NCBI RefSeq assembly: GCF_047511655.1
Contig: NC_133387.1
Coordinates: 25,476,353 to 25,540,352, forward strand
Source: Castor canadensis
Taxonomy: Eukaryota; Chordata; Mammalia; Rodentia; Castoridae
Direction: 5' to 3'
DNA: 64,000 nt
This document shows, piece by piece, positions 22,213 to 32,049 of the stretch. The translations under genes were made by a program, and so were the position numbers. The notes beneath the pieces were generated by a model. The model was not told the DNA's origin and ran no database searches. It saw only the letters and a program-made list of their open reading frames with translations. The stretch's first letter is position 1. Each line of letters begins with the position of its first letter.

Positions 22213-22589
22213 AAATTTATATTTTTGCAGTGGGATTCAGACAACAAAAATAAACACAACACACAATCAATCATATGTTGTGTTAGAAAGTGGGAAGTGT
22301 TGTAGAAAAAAAAAAAGAATAGCATGGTAAGGGGGACCAAAAATGTTGGTGGGGAGTGGGGTAGGCAGTTTATGGCATTAAATAGAATGGTCAGTTAAAG
22401 CCTCATTGAGACCCATAAGAACAATGCCCATCATCATAATTGATATTCCTTGCTATAATGACCCAATCCCAGATTTTATTTTGCATCCCATTGACCTATT
22501 GCCAGGCTAGCACCACACTGTCTTAAATATTGGAGATTGTTGTTTATAGTTTCCCAAATCTTATCTGATTAGTTTGAAGGAGATATATA

Positions 22590-22804
22590 TATTTTTTTCC
22601 AGTACTGGGGGTTGAACTCAGGGCCCTATGTTTGCTAGGCGGTGTTCTACCACTTGAGCCACTCCACCAATCCTTTTTTGTGAAGGGTTTTTTCGAGATA
22701 GGGTCTCATGAACTATTTGCCTTGCCTGGTTTCAAATCTTGATCCTCCTGATCTCTGCCTCCTGAGTAGCTAGTATTATAGGTGTGAACCACCAGTACTG
22801 GCAA
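22590..22804 (-). repeat. Dimeric B1–ID SINE
   Basis: The junction CCTTTTTTGTGAAGGGTTTTT and the end GAACCACCAGTACTGGC are visible. Confidence 0.87.
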
Positions 22805-22834
22805 AGGGGATAATTTTTAATGGTATGAAATTTG

Positions 22835-22900
22835 AAAAGAAGAAGGAGGAGGAAGAGGAGGGAGAGGGGAAGGAGGAGGAGGAGGAGGAGGAGAAGAAAA
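22835..22900. repeat. GA-rich (GGA)n tract
   Basis: Purine-only run of GAAGGAGGA units, abutting the SINE at 22590–22804. Confidence 0.9.
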
Positions 22901-23224
22901 GCATGATGTAGAGAACAGAGCTATGTATAGTGATCAACCACCAATTGGCTCAGTGATATTGTCTACTTCCCTGGTCTCTTGCATTTCTTCAGCAGTACAA
23001 TGGGAAGATTATCTTAGACCTGCACTGTGTCTATTACAGAAGCCACCAGCCACATGTGACTGCTGAACACTTGAAATGCAGCTAGTCCAAAGTGGAGATG
23101 TGTAGTAGGAAGAAAAGGCCCACCAATGCAAATACACAATCATCCCAACAAAAAAGAATTGAATGTACCTCATTGATAACTCATAATAAAAAAATGAAAA
23201 AGGAAAAAAAACCCAAAAACTCTT

Positions 23225-23243
23225 TTTCTTTTATTATTCATAT
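23225..23243 (-). mobile_element. 19-bp L1 micro-insertion
   Basis: TTTCTTTTATTATTCATAT is the reverse complement of the last bases and tail of the young L1 (compare 39594–39614). It is flanked by perfect 12-bp duplications CCAAAAACTCTT at 23213–23224 and 23244–23255. Confidence 0.85.
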
Positions 23244-23495
23244 CCAAAAACTCTTATATTGACTGTATATTGAAATATTAATATATTTGATTAAATGTTA
23301 AAATACCTTTTCCTGTTCCTTTTTATTTTCTAATGCGATTGTTAGAAATTTTTAAATTATACATGTACTTTGCATTATATTTTTATTTTTTGCATTATAT
23401 GTTTCTCCTTTTATTGCATTATATTTTTATTGAACAGTGCTGGACTACGACATATCTTCCAGTTCTTAGTATTCAGTTTATTTTTGTTTGTTTGA

Positions 23496-23714
23496 GTTTT
23501 TTTTTTTCCAGTGGGACTGGGGTTTGAACTCTGGGCTTCACACTTGCAAAGCAGGTGTTCTAGCACTTCAGCCATACTGCCAAACCATTTTGCTCTGGTT
23601 ATTTTGGAGATGTAGCCTCATGAACTATTTGCCTGGCCTGGCCTCAAGCCATGATCCTCCTGATCTCATCCGCCCAAGTATCTAGGATTACAGGCATAAG
23701 GCACAGGCGACCAG
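23496..23714 (-). repeat. Dimeric SINE, long-linker subtype
   Basis: TTTGCTCTGGTTATTTTGGA linker, full ID arm. Confidence 0.87.
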
Positions 23715-23750
23715 CTCAGTATTCTGGTAACTATCTTAAGCTACAGAGCC

Positions 23751-23962
23751 ACAGCCTTTCGTGGCTCACGCCTGTAATCCTAGCTACAGGAGGCAGAGAT
23801 CAGTAGGACTGCAATTTGAAGCCATCCCGGGCAAATAGTTTGTGAGATCTTATCTCAAAAACACTCATCACAAAAGAGGGCTGGTGGAGTGGCTCAAGAT
23901 GAAAGCCCTGAGTTCAAACCCCAGTACCGAAAAACTAAACAAAACAAAAAACAAAAACAGCA
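23751..23962 (+). repeat. Dimeric B1–ID SINE, short ID form
   Basis: B1 start GTGGCTCACGCCTGTAATCC, ID arm with deletion (CTCAAGATGAAAGCCCTGAG), tail AAACTAAACAAAAC. Confidence 0.88.
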
Positions 23963-23991
23963 GGGATTGTTGAAAGTGGTCCCTTGTTCCT

Positions 23992-24007
23992 CCACTAGAT
24001 GGCGTTA
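23992..24007 (+). promoter_or_regulatory. CTCF-like motif
   Basis: CCACTAGATGGCGTTA matches the CTCF core (CCASYAGRKGGCR) almost perfectly. It lies in unique DNA 4.6 kb beyond the end of the HILPDA CDS. Motif match only; occupancy unknown. Confidence 0.5.
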
Positions 24008-24009
24008 GA

Positions 24010-25071
24010 GTTCAGGTCTTGAGTTAATAGAGATTTAAAATGTATACTTGCAGTTTTTAAAATGTGCTGTGCGTTGCCCATCTGCATGTTTTTGCTCACA
24101 CTGACCCTTTCCTAACTTGGTCAGCAGGTCCAAAAATCTATTTATTTGTAAAAATTCAGATGCTCTAAGAAGTTCTTCCTTAATATTTCCCTGCAAATAA
24201 CCTTTCGTACCCTACACAAATATTTCTGTCACAGAACCATGATGCATTTTTTTTTTTTTGCCTGCTTTCCTCTCTACTAACCTGTGTATGTTATGAGGCA
24301 GGTGGTGATGGGGCTTAGTTGATGCCTTGCATCCAATAGGTGCTGTGTGCAATGTGTCACTCCAGATGGGCTATTACACTGCAGTATCAAAGCCCCCAAA
24401 CCTCCACAGCTTTGATTTCCCATTCGTCAGGGGTCCATTGAGGGCTCTGTTCTTTGGCACCCTTACTCTAGAATCTACACTAATGGGACAGCTCTATAGG
24501 GAGCAATTCTAGTCATTGCAGCAGAGGAGAGAAAAGAGGGCCTTGCAGGTTTAGGAACCAGTCTTAAATGCTTCAACCTAAAACTGACCCAAGTCACTTC
24601 TGCTCTCTTCCAGAATTAGTTACATGGCCCCGTCTAACCACAGGGCCTAGAAGGCATGGGCAGAAATACTTGGAGAACACCAATGACTACCACTAATGGC
24701 CTTTCTGTGGGATAAATCTTCAGCTCACATCTCTCCTGCAGGTAGACTACACTCACCGTGCCTTCCCCAAAGGCAACAACTCAAGAATTCCATTTAGCTA
24801 CGACATCAAATTTAACAATCTAGGTGATGTACAATAGTTTCACTGCCAGTTTCAGATGTGGCTTGAGGTGGAGATCTATAAACTGAAAAGAAAAGCCATC
24901 CCACCCCCCTCCCCTATCTAACATACAGTAATGGAATAGGACAGGCTCAATGCAGTGAGGGCTGAGGAAACAAGGGAGGCACTGAGCAGATGTGCTTCAT
25001 GCTCCTGACCTTGGGGAGGGGTGGGAAATCCAGTTGGTGTAGGCCCCAATTCTGCCTCCTGGACAATTGTT
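24010..25071. other. Unique intergenic DNA
   Basis: No SINE. A T-run lies at 24247–24259. No frame resembles a known protein. Confidence 0.4.
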
Positions 25072-25140
25072 TTAAGCCACTGGGATTTTAATGCTGTTGC
25101 TACAGTATAACCTAACCTAATGTAACCTTGACTGACACAG
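25072..25140 (+). repeat. MaLR (MLT1-like) LTR end
   Basis: TTTTAAGCCACTGGGATTTT and the following GACTGACACA resemble the 3' end of MLT1 LTRs. Confidence 0.5.
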
Positions 25141-25859
25141 AAATTGAAATTAGAGGAGAGTATTGCATATTAAAAAGCAAAAAAGTCAACAAACCCTGAT
25201 GTGTATGACATTAACTTACATGGAAGGCAGCAAAGAGATCTTGAGGTTGGAAGTAGGCAATAGCAAAATATTGGGTAGAACTGTTGCCTACAGTGACGTA
25301 AAAGAGACGTTATTTAATAAGCTTGAGGATCTAGGAGAGTCAGGGAACAAAATGAGCCGCCTCGGTCAGTTAGCCGGTTGCTATTGACAACAGACCATAG
25401 GCAGAGGAGTTGGGCTCGTCAGCAGGCATAGCTATCTAGAGAGACTTGTAATTGGTGAGCTCGCAGAGTTGACAAAGCAAATACTTCTCACCCTTACTGA
25501 GAACTGTTGGAATGACTAAAGCCAAATCAAAGTAAACTTAGTGGTAAGGTGACCAGACATCCTGGTTTCCCAAATCAGTACTGGTTTGGCACTGAAAGTC
25601 TGCATCCCAAGAAATTGCTCTTCTGGTCAAACAGGGACAGTTGGTCACCCTGCTTGTAGGAAAGATGAAAGTTATATAGTCATCACATCTGTTGTTGAAA
25701 CCTTTGAGTGGACTACATTGTCTTAGATCAAAGACCCCCCCCCATTAAGGCAGTGGCACACAGTAGACCACTCCAGCTTTGGCTGGGGGAAAAGCAGCTC
25801 TCCAACTGAAAGTGTGAAATACCCAAATTAGAGAATCATGAGGAGAAAATATACCAAGT
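25141..25859. other. Unclassified DNA after the MaLR end
   Basis: May include decayed MaLR internal sequence. No gene evidence. Confidence 0.3.
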
Positions 25860-25872
25860 TTAAGAAGTATTT

Positions 25873-25930
25873 TTTTGTTTTTGTTTTTAACTTTTTAAAA
25901 ATTTTTAAAATTCATTTTATTCATATGTGC
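25873..25930 (-). mobile_element. 58-bp L1 micro-insertion
   Basis: Only TTTTATTCATATGTGC is L1; the rest is a T-rich complement of the tail. Imperfect 13-bp duplications TTAAGAA(G/A)TATTT lie at 25860–25872 and 25931–25943. Confidence 0.7.
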
Positions 25931-25944
25931 TTAAGAAATATTTC

Positions 25945-26068
25945 TAAGCCCAGTGTGGTGGTACACACTTGTAAACTAGGCACTGGGGAGGCTGAGGCAG
26001 GAAGATCACCAGTTTTAAGGCCAGCCTGAGCTACATAGTGAAACCCTGTCTTAAACAAACAAGAAATA
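25945..26068 (+). repeat. B1 SINE
   Basis: GCCCAGTGTGGTGGTACACA to the AAACAAACAAG tail. Confidence 0.85.
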
Positions 26069-26257
26069 TACCTAGAAAAGGGCAGGTACTGGCACATGAC
26101 AGAGATAAAAGTCACTACATTTTGGAGAGTACTATACTAGCAAAGTCAAGTCACATAAATTCTGTCAATCTCAAAGGAACTAGTTTACCATGTGCTCAGA
26201 AGGCGGGAAGCAGAAACACTTGAGATGCAGCACTACTCACTACTATATGCAATAGGT

Positions 26258-26472
26258 AAGAGTGAAGCCTGAAGCTCATGCCTATAATCCCAACTACTTG
26301 GAGGATTATGGATCCAAGGCAGCCCAGGAAAATAGTTCACATGACTCCATCTCCAAAATAACCAGAGGAAAATGGACTACAGGTGTGGCTTAAGTGGCAG
26401 AACACCTGCCTTGCAAGTGTGAAGCCCTGAGTTCAAACTCCAGTCCCTGTCCCCACCACTACACAAAGAACA
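26258..26472 (+). repeat. Dimeric SINE, long-linker subtype
   Basis: Linker ATCTCCAAAATAACCAGAGG. ID arm GAACACCTGCCTTGCAAGTG. Confidence 0.84.
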
Positions 26473-26711
26473 AAACAAGTGATGTCTGAGTCACTGGCTT
26501 CTCAGGGAACAGGATTTAAGACTAAGAACACTCAGGAAGCAAATGTTGCTTAACAGAGGACACTGCGCTCTCATTCTCTTTTGGCAAAAGGAAACCAAAT
26601 TCATAAAGTGACATATACCCAGATGGAGGTGTGAATATGTAATTATCTGAGACACAGTGAATATACTTGCACATGGGACAGGGAATAGAGGAGTGGTGGG
26701 TATGAGAAAAA

Positions 26712-26965
26712 AAAAGTTTTTTTGAAACAGGGTCTTTGTGTAGCTTAGGCTGCCTCAAACTCTCAACCCTCCTACCTCTGCCTTCTGAGTACTGGGATTA
26801 TAGGTGTGCATCACCACACTGACCTAAAACTCTTCCATTCTTGAGAAAAGGTCAAGCTTCTTGGATTGGGGTGAGAGTTACCTAGAAAGGCTAAGGATGG
26901 AGGATCAAAAGTTCAAGACCAACCTGGGCCACTTATCAAAGCTGTCTCAAATAAGCAAAGACATT
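26712..26965. repeat. Antisense B1 then sense B1 fragment
   Basis: 26716–26825 is minus strand and 26878–26963 is a plus-strand partial. Both are diverged monomers. Confidence 0.7.
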
Positions 26966-27170
26966 ATCTGTGACATGAGACATTATACCAGCTGACTTTG
27001 AGAACAATCAGAATTAAGCAGCCACTTTGGTGAGTAAAACATCGAAGAGTACAGAAGAAAAAAGCCAGTGCCTCCTGGATTGGTAGTTCTCTTCCACTTA
27101 AAGACTCAAAGTGACTGGCAGAAGGGTAAATTTTCTTCTTTAGAGATGGGAAAGTCATCAGAGAACTGAA

Positions 27171-27797
27171 CAATCGTCCATTGGTACCTTCAAGGGATTG
27201 ACTCCAGGCCCCACCTTGGATGCTCAAGTCCCTTATGTAAAATGACACAGTCTTTGCATATAACTTAAGGCTATCCTCCCATATACTTTAAATCATCTCT
27301 AGGTTACTTATAATACCTAATACAGTGAAAATGTTGTGTAAATAGTTGTTACAGATATTGTTTAGGGAGTAATGACAAGGCAAAAGGTCTGTACAGTTCA
27401 GCACAGTGCTGAGTATTTAAAAATGCTCTCCTGAGAGCATGGGGATGTAGCTCAGTGTCAGTGGTGGAGGACTTGCCTACCATGTAGAAGGCCCTCAGTT
27501 CAATCCCCAGCATTAGCTGGGCACTGGTGGCTCACAACTGTAATCATAGCTACTCAAGAGGCCGAGATCAGGAGAATCACAGTTTAAAGCCAGCCTGGGC
27601 AAATAATGAGACCTTATCTTGAAAATACCCAACACAAAAAAGGGATGGTAGAGTGGCTCAAGTGGTAGAGAGCCTGCCCAGCAAGCATGAGGTCCTGAGT
27701 TCAAACCCCAGAACCACTAAACAAACAAAAAAACCCACTTCAATCTGTAGTTGGCTGACTCCAAGGCTACAACATCTGTGGTTATGAGAGTTGACTG
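27171..27797 (+). mobile_element. MER2-type DNA transposon interrupted by SINEs
   Basis: Begins CAATCGTCCATTGGTACC, has the internal TCAAGTCCCTTATGTAAAAT and TTTAAATCATCTCTAGGTTA, and ends GTTATGAGAGTTGACTG. SINEs at 27438–27735 split it. Confidence 0.85.
27438..27735 (+). repeat. ID SINE followed by dimeric B1–ID SINE, nested in MER2
   Basis: Older ID at 27438–27512 (GGGGATGTAGCTCAGTG). Dimer at 27513–27735 with a complete ID arm and AAACAAACAAAAAAA tail. Confidence 0.85.
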
Positions 27798-28015
27798 TAA
27801 TAGTTGTGGCCTAGGCTCAAATAACTGGTTGACACAGGGTAGAGCTAAGTGCCTCTGTCCCCAGTTTCAGAGGTTTATGTTTAAACAAAGCTTTAAGCAC
27901 TTCCCTGCTCCCAAGTTTTGGAAGTTAAACCTCAGAGCTAGGAAATAAGACCCTTTCCTACCACAATTTCAAGAGCAGAAGTCAAAATGACACATAATGG
28001 AAATATATATTCAAC

Positions 28016-28021
28016 TTTATT
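28016..28021 (-). terminator. HILPDA: HILPDA poly(A) signal
   Basis: AATAAA in the sense orientation at the end of a repeat-free 3' UTR. An AT-rich stretch follows. Confidence 0.65.
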
Positions 28022-28646
28022 GCATTAGAAAAACTCATTTAAACCACATGGTGGCCATAAGGCAAGTCCTGAGCAGGCTTGGTCATCACACTGTTCCCTT
28101 CACACTATTACACATTACAAACACAAACATACACGATATATGTTTGACGAAGAACTTAAAACGGCGAGAATCAGACACTGGATACTCCATCCTTCCCCTC
28201 CTTATAGCCAACCCACACCTCCACTTGTTATCCAAACTCAGAAGAGCTCTCATGGGAAGAGAGACTGAATTCCAAATAAGCTGACTACCAGATACCATAT
28301 CCAAAGGAACTCCTGGCAGATATTTAGGATGTACAATTGAAAACACCATCTCCCACCAGATGACGCTGCAGCACAAGTCCCCATCTCAGAAGTGTCTGAG
28401 TCACAATGCTGAGGACAGCAAAGCATACAGCAGACCCTGGGGAGAAGAGTGAGAGCACTGTGCTCACAGTCATAGGCAACCCACTCACACCTGCGCATTA
28501 AACGGGCTCTTCGTCCACAGCAAGGAGCATCTATGCAGGCCTGTTCTTGGGAAACACTGGTGCTGTGAGCTTGCCTGATAGGAAATGAACATCTGGCCGG
28601 ACATGCTGAGGTCAGTGTTTCAGGGTATGGCTGGCGATGGAAGATT

Positions 28647-28841
28647 TTATTGCACCCCTCTGGAAGGATGGTCTGGAAGGCCCTTGGGGGGCTCTGTGTT
28701 GGCCAGCTGACCTCTGGTGGCCCAGGAGCTCTCAGGCAATGGCCTCTCCAGTGCCCTCTCCAGGGACTCCATCAGTCTAAAGAAGATGGAGAGCAGGGTC
28801 AATGCCACACCGAGTAGGTAGAGGTTCAACACATACTTCAT
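28647..28841 (-). CDS. HILPDA: HILPDA, hypoxia-inducible lipid droplet-associated protein
   Basis: 64-residue protein beginning MKYVLNLYLLGVALTLLSIF and ending PDHPSRGVQ. The human protein is 63 residues. HILPDA sits on lipid droplets and ER and inhibits adipose triglyceride lipase (PNPLA2), causing triglyceride storage in hypoxia (family knowledge). The sequence shows an N-terminal hydrophobic helix at about residues 4–23, which is the droplet- and lipase-binding part, then a polar tail with the conserved motif QLANTEP.KGLPDHPSR. The whole CDS is in one exon, 45 bases after the acceptor. The next gene downstream is GARIN1A. No lesions are seen. Confidence 0.97.
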   Translation of the reverse strand: MKYVLNLYLLGVALTLLSIFFRLMESLERALERPLPESSWATRGQLANTEPPKGLPDHPSRGVQ

Positions 28842-29127
28842 GGCTGAAAGGACCTGGTTCCTTTGCTTCTGGAGGGCCTCTGGGTTCTGAGAAAAGAGAG
28901 GAGGAATGCGTTATCTACAGTCTTTTGAGATATGCATAAATACAGCCAGCTCCTTCTGTCTTCCCATGAGCTAAGGGAGGGGCTCTGCCTGCCAGGGAGA
29001 CAGAGACCAGTGCATGCTCTCCCACAGCAGAATCTCCAAGCATATTTACCCTGCAAACTCCACAGCTATGGAACCACTGCTTCTGACTAATTCAAAGCAC
29101 TGCCTAGGACTTTTACTTCTGGATGGG

Positions 29128-29250
29128 TGTAGAAGTGAGAGCCTATAATACCTATCTCCAAAAAAACCCATCACAAAAAAAGGGCTGGTGGAGTGGCTCA
29201 AGGTGTAGACCCTGAGTTCAAACTCAGGTACCGCCAAAAAAAGAGAGAGA
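29128..29250 (+). repeat. Dimeric SINE, B1 arm mostly lost
   Basis: Short ID arm (CTCAAGGTGTAGACCCTGAG) with linker AAAAAACCCATCACAAAAAA. Confidence 0.8.
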
Positions 29251-29255
29251 CAGGG

Positions 29256-29899
29256 GACAATGATGAATTCATTCCAGACTCTGGAGGCAGGGAAGCCACG
29301 GGACTCCATCAATAAAGCACTTAGTTATGAAATGGTTAACAACTTAGCCAGAGGGAAGCCATTAATCAGGTGTAGAGGGGAGCTATTAATCAGGTGCTGT
29401 TTTTAATTTCCTTGCTGAGGGAGGTATGGAGGGAGTCTGGTTCTCATAAAGTTAAAAGAACAGAAGGAACTAAACTAGAATATGGTCAAATGACTGTGTG
29501 GATTGTGTTCATTCATACTCATAGATAATAACCATTGTCTCATTTCTGTACCTTAGCAAATAGCCATTGTCTCGCTTCTGTACCCAGGCTTGCTTGCTTT
29601 GCAAAGATTGCCAGGATTTTTGCCTTATAAACCCTGCTAAAAGTTGGAATGGGGCTGCTCTCTGAGACTCAACAACCTGTTGGTCAGAGTAGTCACCAGC
29701 CAGCTAATAAAGACTGTCCTTTAAAATCTTGCTTGGGTGGTCGTGCCTCACCCACAGTTACAGAATCTAATCTACCAGAGGAATGTTAGTGCCATTATCT
29801 AGCTCAGCTAGTTCACTTTTATGATGGGATCTTGAGGCTTAGGGAATGGAAGAGATTGGCCCAGTGTTCCAGGCTCAGGAGCAGGTGAGCTTGGACTTA
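29256..29899 (+). repeat. Inverted-duplication arm 1 (contains solo LTR)
   Basis: Excluding the LTR at 29328–29756, this matches the reverse complement of 41500–41730. Shared strings include TCATTCCAGACTCTGGAGGC, CTCCATCAATAAAGCACTTA and GGAATGTTAG. The part after the LTR looks MIR-derived. Confidence 0.88.
29328..29756 (+). mobile_element. Solo LTR in HILPDA intron, class I-like ERV
   Basis: 429 bp, TGAAATGG to CCTCACCCACA (TG...CA). TATAAA at 29626–29631, AATAAA at 29706–29711, T/G-rich U5. Flanked by 4-bp duplications GTTA (29324–29327, 29757–29760). The duplicated locus at 41.6 kb shows the exact unoccupied site. Antisense to HILPDA. No internal retroviral sequence. Confidence 0.87.
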
Positions 29900-30020
29900 G
29901 GGGGATGAGGCAGGAAGATCTTGAGTTCAAGGCCATCCTGGCTACATATGGAGTTTCAGGCCAGCCTGAGCTACCTAGTGAAACTCTTCTCAAAAAACCA
30001 ACAAAACACAAACAAAAAAC
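29900..30020 (+). repeat. B1 SINE (5' truncated)
   Basis: GATGAGGCAGGAAGATCTTG to the A-rich tail. It ends the homology of the inverted duplication. Confidence 0.8.
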
Positions 30021-30023
30021 TTT

Positions 30024-30217
30024 TCTTTGGTACTAAGATTTGAACTCAGGGCCTCACACTTGCTAAGCAGGTGCTCTACCACTTGAGCCACTCCACCAGC
30101 CCTGTTTTATGTTGGGTATTTCTTGTGAACTATGGGCCAGGGCTGGCTTCCAGTGGCTGAACTCTGCCTATTGAGTACCTAGGATTACAGTAGTGAGCCC
30201 CTAGCACCTGGCTAGGC
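30024..30217 (-). repeat. Dimeric B1–ID SINE
   Basis: ID arm complete. The B1 arm is missing part of its middle. Confidence 0.84.
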
Positions 30218-30429
30218 AAAAACTCTGACGACTGTTCCTGCCGAGTGCAATACACAAACCCTGTACTATAGTACCAGTAGCTGAAGTGGAGACCAAGTCT
30301 TTTCATAGGGGACAGAGGGAATATAAGAACAAGCCCTAAAAGGCAACTTGCCTAGAGGTCTCTCCCACAACACAGTCAGATTCCGGTGGACCATAAACTT
30401 TCTGAAAGTCAATATAACCGGAGAAAGTT

Positions 30430-30535
30430 CACTTATTCAACACCTGAATGCTTACAGTATGTTAGGCACCCTAGAAGGTCCTAGGGCCCCGGTAACCCTG
30501 TACACACAAGCCCTGCCCTCAAGAGACGTTACACA
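30430..30535 (+). repeat. L2-like fragment
   Basis: GAATGCTTACAGTATGTTAGGCACC and CAAGCCCTGCCCTCAAGAGA are L2 3'-end style words, just upstream of the CpG island. Confidence 0.45.
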
Positions 30536-30599
30536 CGACAGGCTAAATGCTGCGGTGGAAAGGGCATAGCAGAGCCGCCTAACCCCTCTCTGGCGAGCT

Positions 30600-31260
30600 T
30601 GGATGGGACCGCCAAGGGATCCTAGTTAGGGCCACTCCAAGAGAAATGGGGCTGGTGCGGTTGCCTAGGTGGGGATAAGAAGGGAGGTTTCCCGCGACGC
30701 AGCCCCAGCCTAGGAACGCTAAGCAGGCAGCTCGACACGCAGCGAGGGATGGGGGCGGGGAGCCCGGGAATGGATCCCAGGCCTGCGAAGCCCAGCGCCA
30801 CTCACCTCAACAGTGGAGAGCTGCAGAGGCACGCTCGCCTCGCTATCGCAGCAGGCAGGACGGGAATCAGGAGGAAGCCAGCAGACTAGCAAAGGCGCGG
30901 GAGTTCAACGCACGCAGATTGCACACACCAAACACCGAAGCGCAACCAGCGAAGCCAGAGCAAGGCCGCCTTGGCCCCGCCCCTTATAGTCGTGGCCCGG
31001 CCCCCTGGAGAGCATGCGCATGCGCACTCGCGCCCGCACGCACACGCCGGCAAGCACGTCCGCGGCCACGCCCCTGCGCGCGCGTGGGTGGGAGTTGGGG
31101 ACCAGGCGTAGGTGGTCCGGGGAAGGACTGCTTCTGTCGCATCGTACTGGGCATGAATACCAACTCAGCCTAGAAGAAACTTGTGGAGGAACCCGAATGC
31201 GCATTGACCCTACTCCGCATCACCGGAAAACACCTGATGACCCCAATCGAGGGCGCTCAG
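30600..31260 (-). promoter_or_regulatory. HILPDA: HILPDA CpG-island promoter with hypoxia-response core
   Basis: GC- and CpG-rich block in an otherwise AT-rich, CpG-poor window. On the minus strand there is a TATA-like TATAAG at 30988–30983, followed by a GC box (GGGGCGGGG type). An ACGTG core, the HIF-binding sequence, lies at 31059–31055, and further GCGTG cores are present. HILPDA is a known HIF1 target, so the layout fits, but which core is used cannot be told from sequence. Confidence 0.75.
30806..30957 (-). other. HILPDA: HILPDA non-coding exon 1
   Basis: The donor reads TTGAG|GTGAGT (GT at 30805–30804), an almost perfect U1 match. It pairs with the acceptor at 28887 to give a 1.9 kb intron. 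The exon has no ATG on the minus strand, so translation starts in exon 2. The 5' edge is inferred from the TATA-like box about 30 bases upstream. Confidence 0.7.
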
Positions 31261-31488
31261 TGGGCACCTCCATAAAGTGCAAATTGTCAGAGCGCCAAAC
31301 CCCCATCCCATCCCTGTTCTCTCCATTTCGGGGACTTAAGGGGGAATGTTTGTTTCGCTTCTTAAAGACACGATATTTAGATGCCACCCTTCACCCTCAT
31401 TCCAGATCCTAAAGTTTAATCTGTCACCGATCTCTCTGGAGTGGTTAAGCCCTACTTTCTAAGAGTTATGTAGTTTAAGAAACGTGAA

Positions 31489-31624
31489 ATTAGCGGGGCG
31501 TGGTGGTGCGTGTATGTAATTCCCAGCATTCGAGAAGCGGAGGAGGAGGATCGCGAGTTCCAGGTCAGCCTGGGTTACTAGGGAGACCCTGTCTCAACAC
31601 CCCCTTCCCCCAAAAAATAAAATA
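31489..31624 (+). repeat. B1 SINE, CpG-rich
   Basis: AGCGGGGCGTGGTGGTGCGTG still carries many CpGs, suggesting relative youth or protection beside the HILPDA island. Confidence 0.88.
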
Positions 31625-32045
31625 TTTATGAGGAGATTCTGAGAGAGGGGAGGCCCCTAGACAACATCTATGCTGTGGAAGGGAGCCTGTGAGGCGCCTT
31701 CCTCCCGGGGAGGAGAGGAATGGGCCAAAGCTCGCCTGCAGGGTGACTCAAAGCGGGGTGACTGAAATCGGGGTCCCCTGAGCACCAGAACTGGCCATCG
31801 GGCCTGCATAGCAAGTGCCGGGCTGTTTGGGAGGGCACCCGGGAGCTCTCATAGCTCTGCTGAAAGGCACTGAACGAACTGACGGGAAGGAAGCAGCCTG
31901 ATCCCCACCGCGACCTTTCCCTTACTTTCCAGGCTGTTTGTTCTGCCCGGAAGAAGGGTGGGGAAGCCGGGAGAGGAGAAAGTTGGGGATGAAGACGTGC
32001 TGGCGGGCAAACCCTCAGGCACTTAGAAGTCAACTTCCCGGCTCA
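31625..32045. other. GC-rich shoulder of the HILPDA island, unique
   Basis: A long minus-strand open frame here is composition-driven. It has no family match. Confidence 0.4.
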
Positions 32046-32049
32046 GCCC

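Larger units (their letters stand above)
27998..28886 (-). other. HILPDA: HILPDA exon 2 (CDS plus 3' UTR)
   Basis: The exon begins after acceptor CTTTTCTCAG at 28890–28887. It contains 45 bases of 5' UTR, the CDS, and about 650 bases of 3' UTR with no recognisable SINE. An AATAAA at 28021–28016 (minus) sets the likely cleavage point near 28000. The left border is approximate. Confidence 0.75.
28887..30805 (-). other. HILPDA: HILPDA intron 1
   Basis: 1.92 kb GT–AG intron in the 5' UTR. It holds the partial SINE at 29128, a duplicated MIR-like segment, a solo LTR and two SINEs. Confidence 0.75.

Noticed and set aside
16000-28000. METTL2B between GARIN1A and HILPDA, as in human
   Set aside because: No methyltransferase exon found. 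The interval is repeats and unique DNA, consistent with METTL2B being a primate-lineage copy.
31014-31412. 132-codon frame in the CpG island
   Set aside because: Arg/Thr/Pro-rich translation of GC-rich promoter DNA with no recognisable domain.
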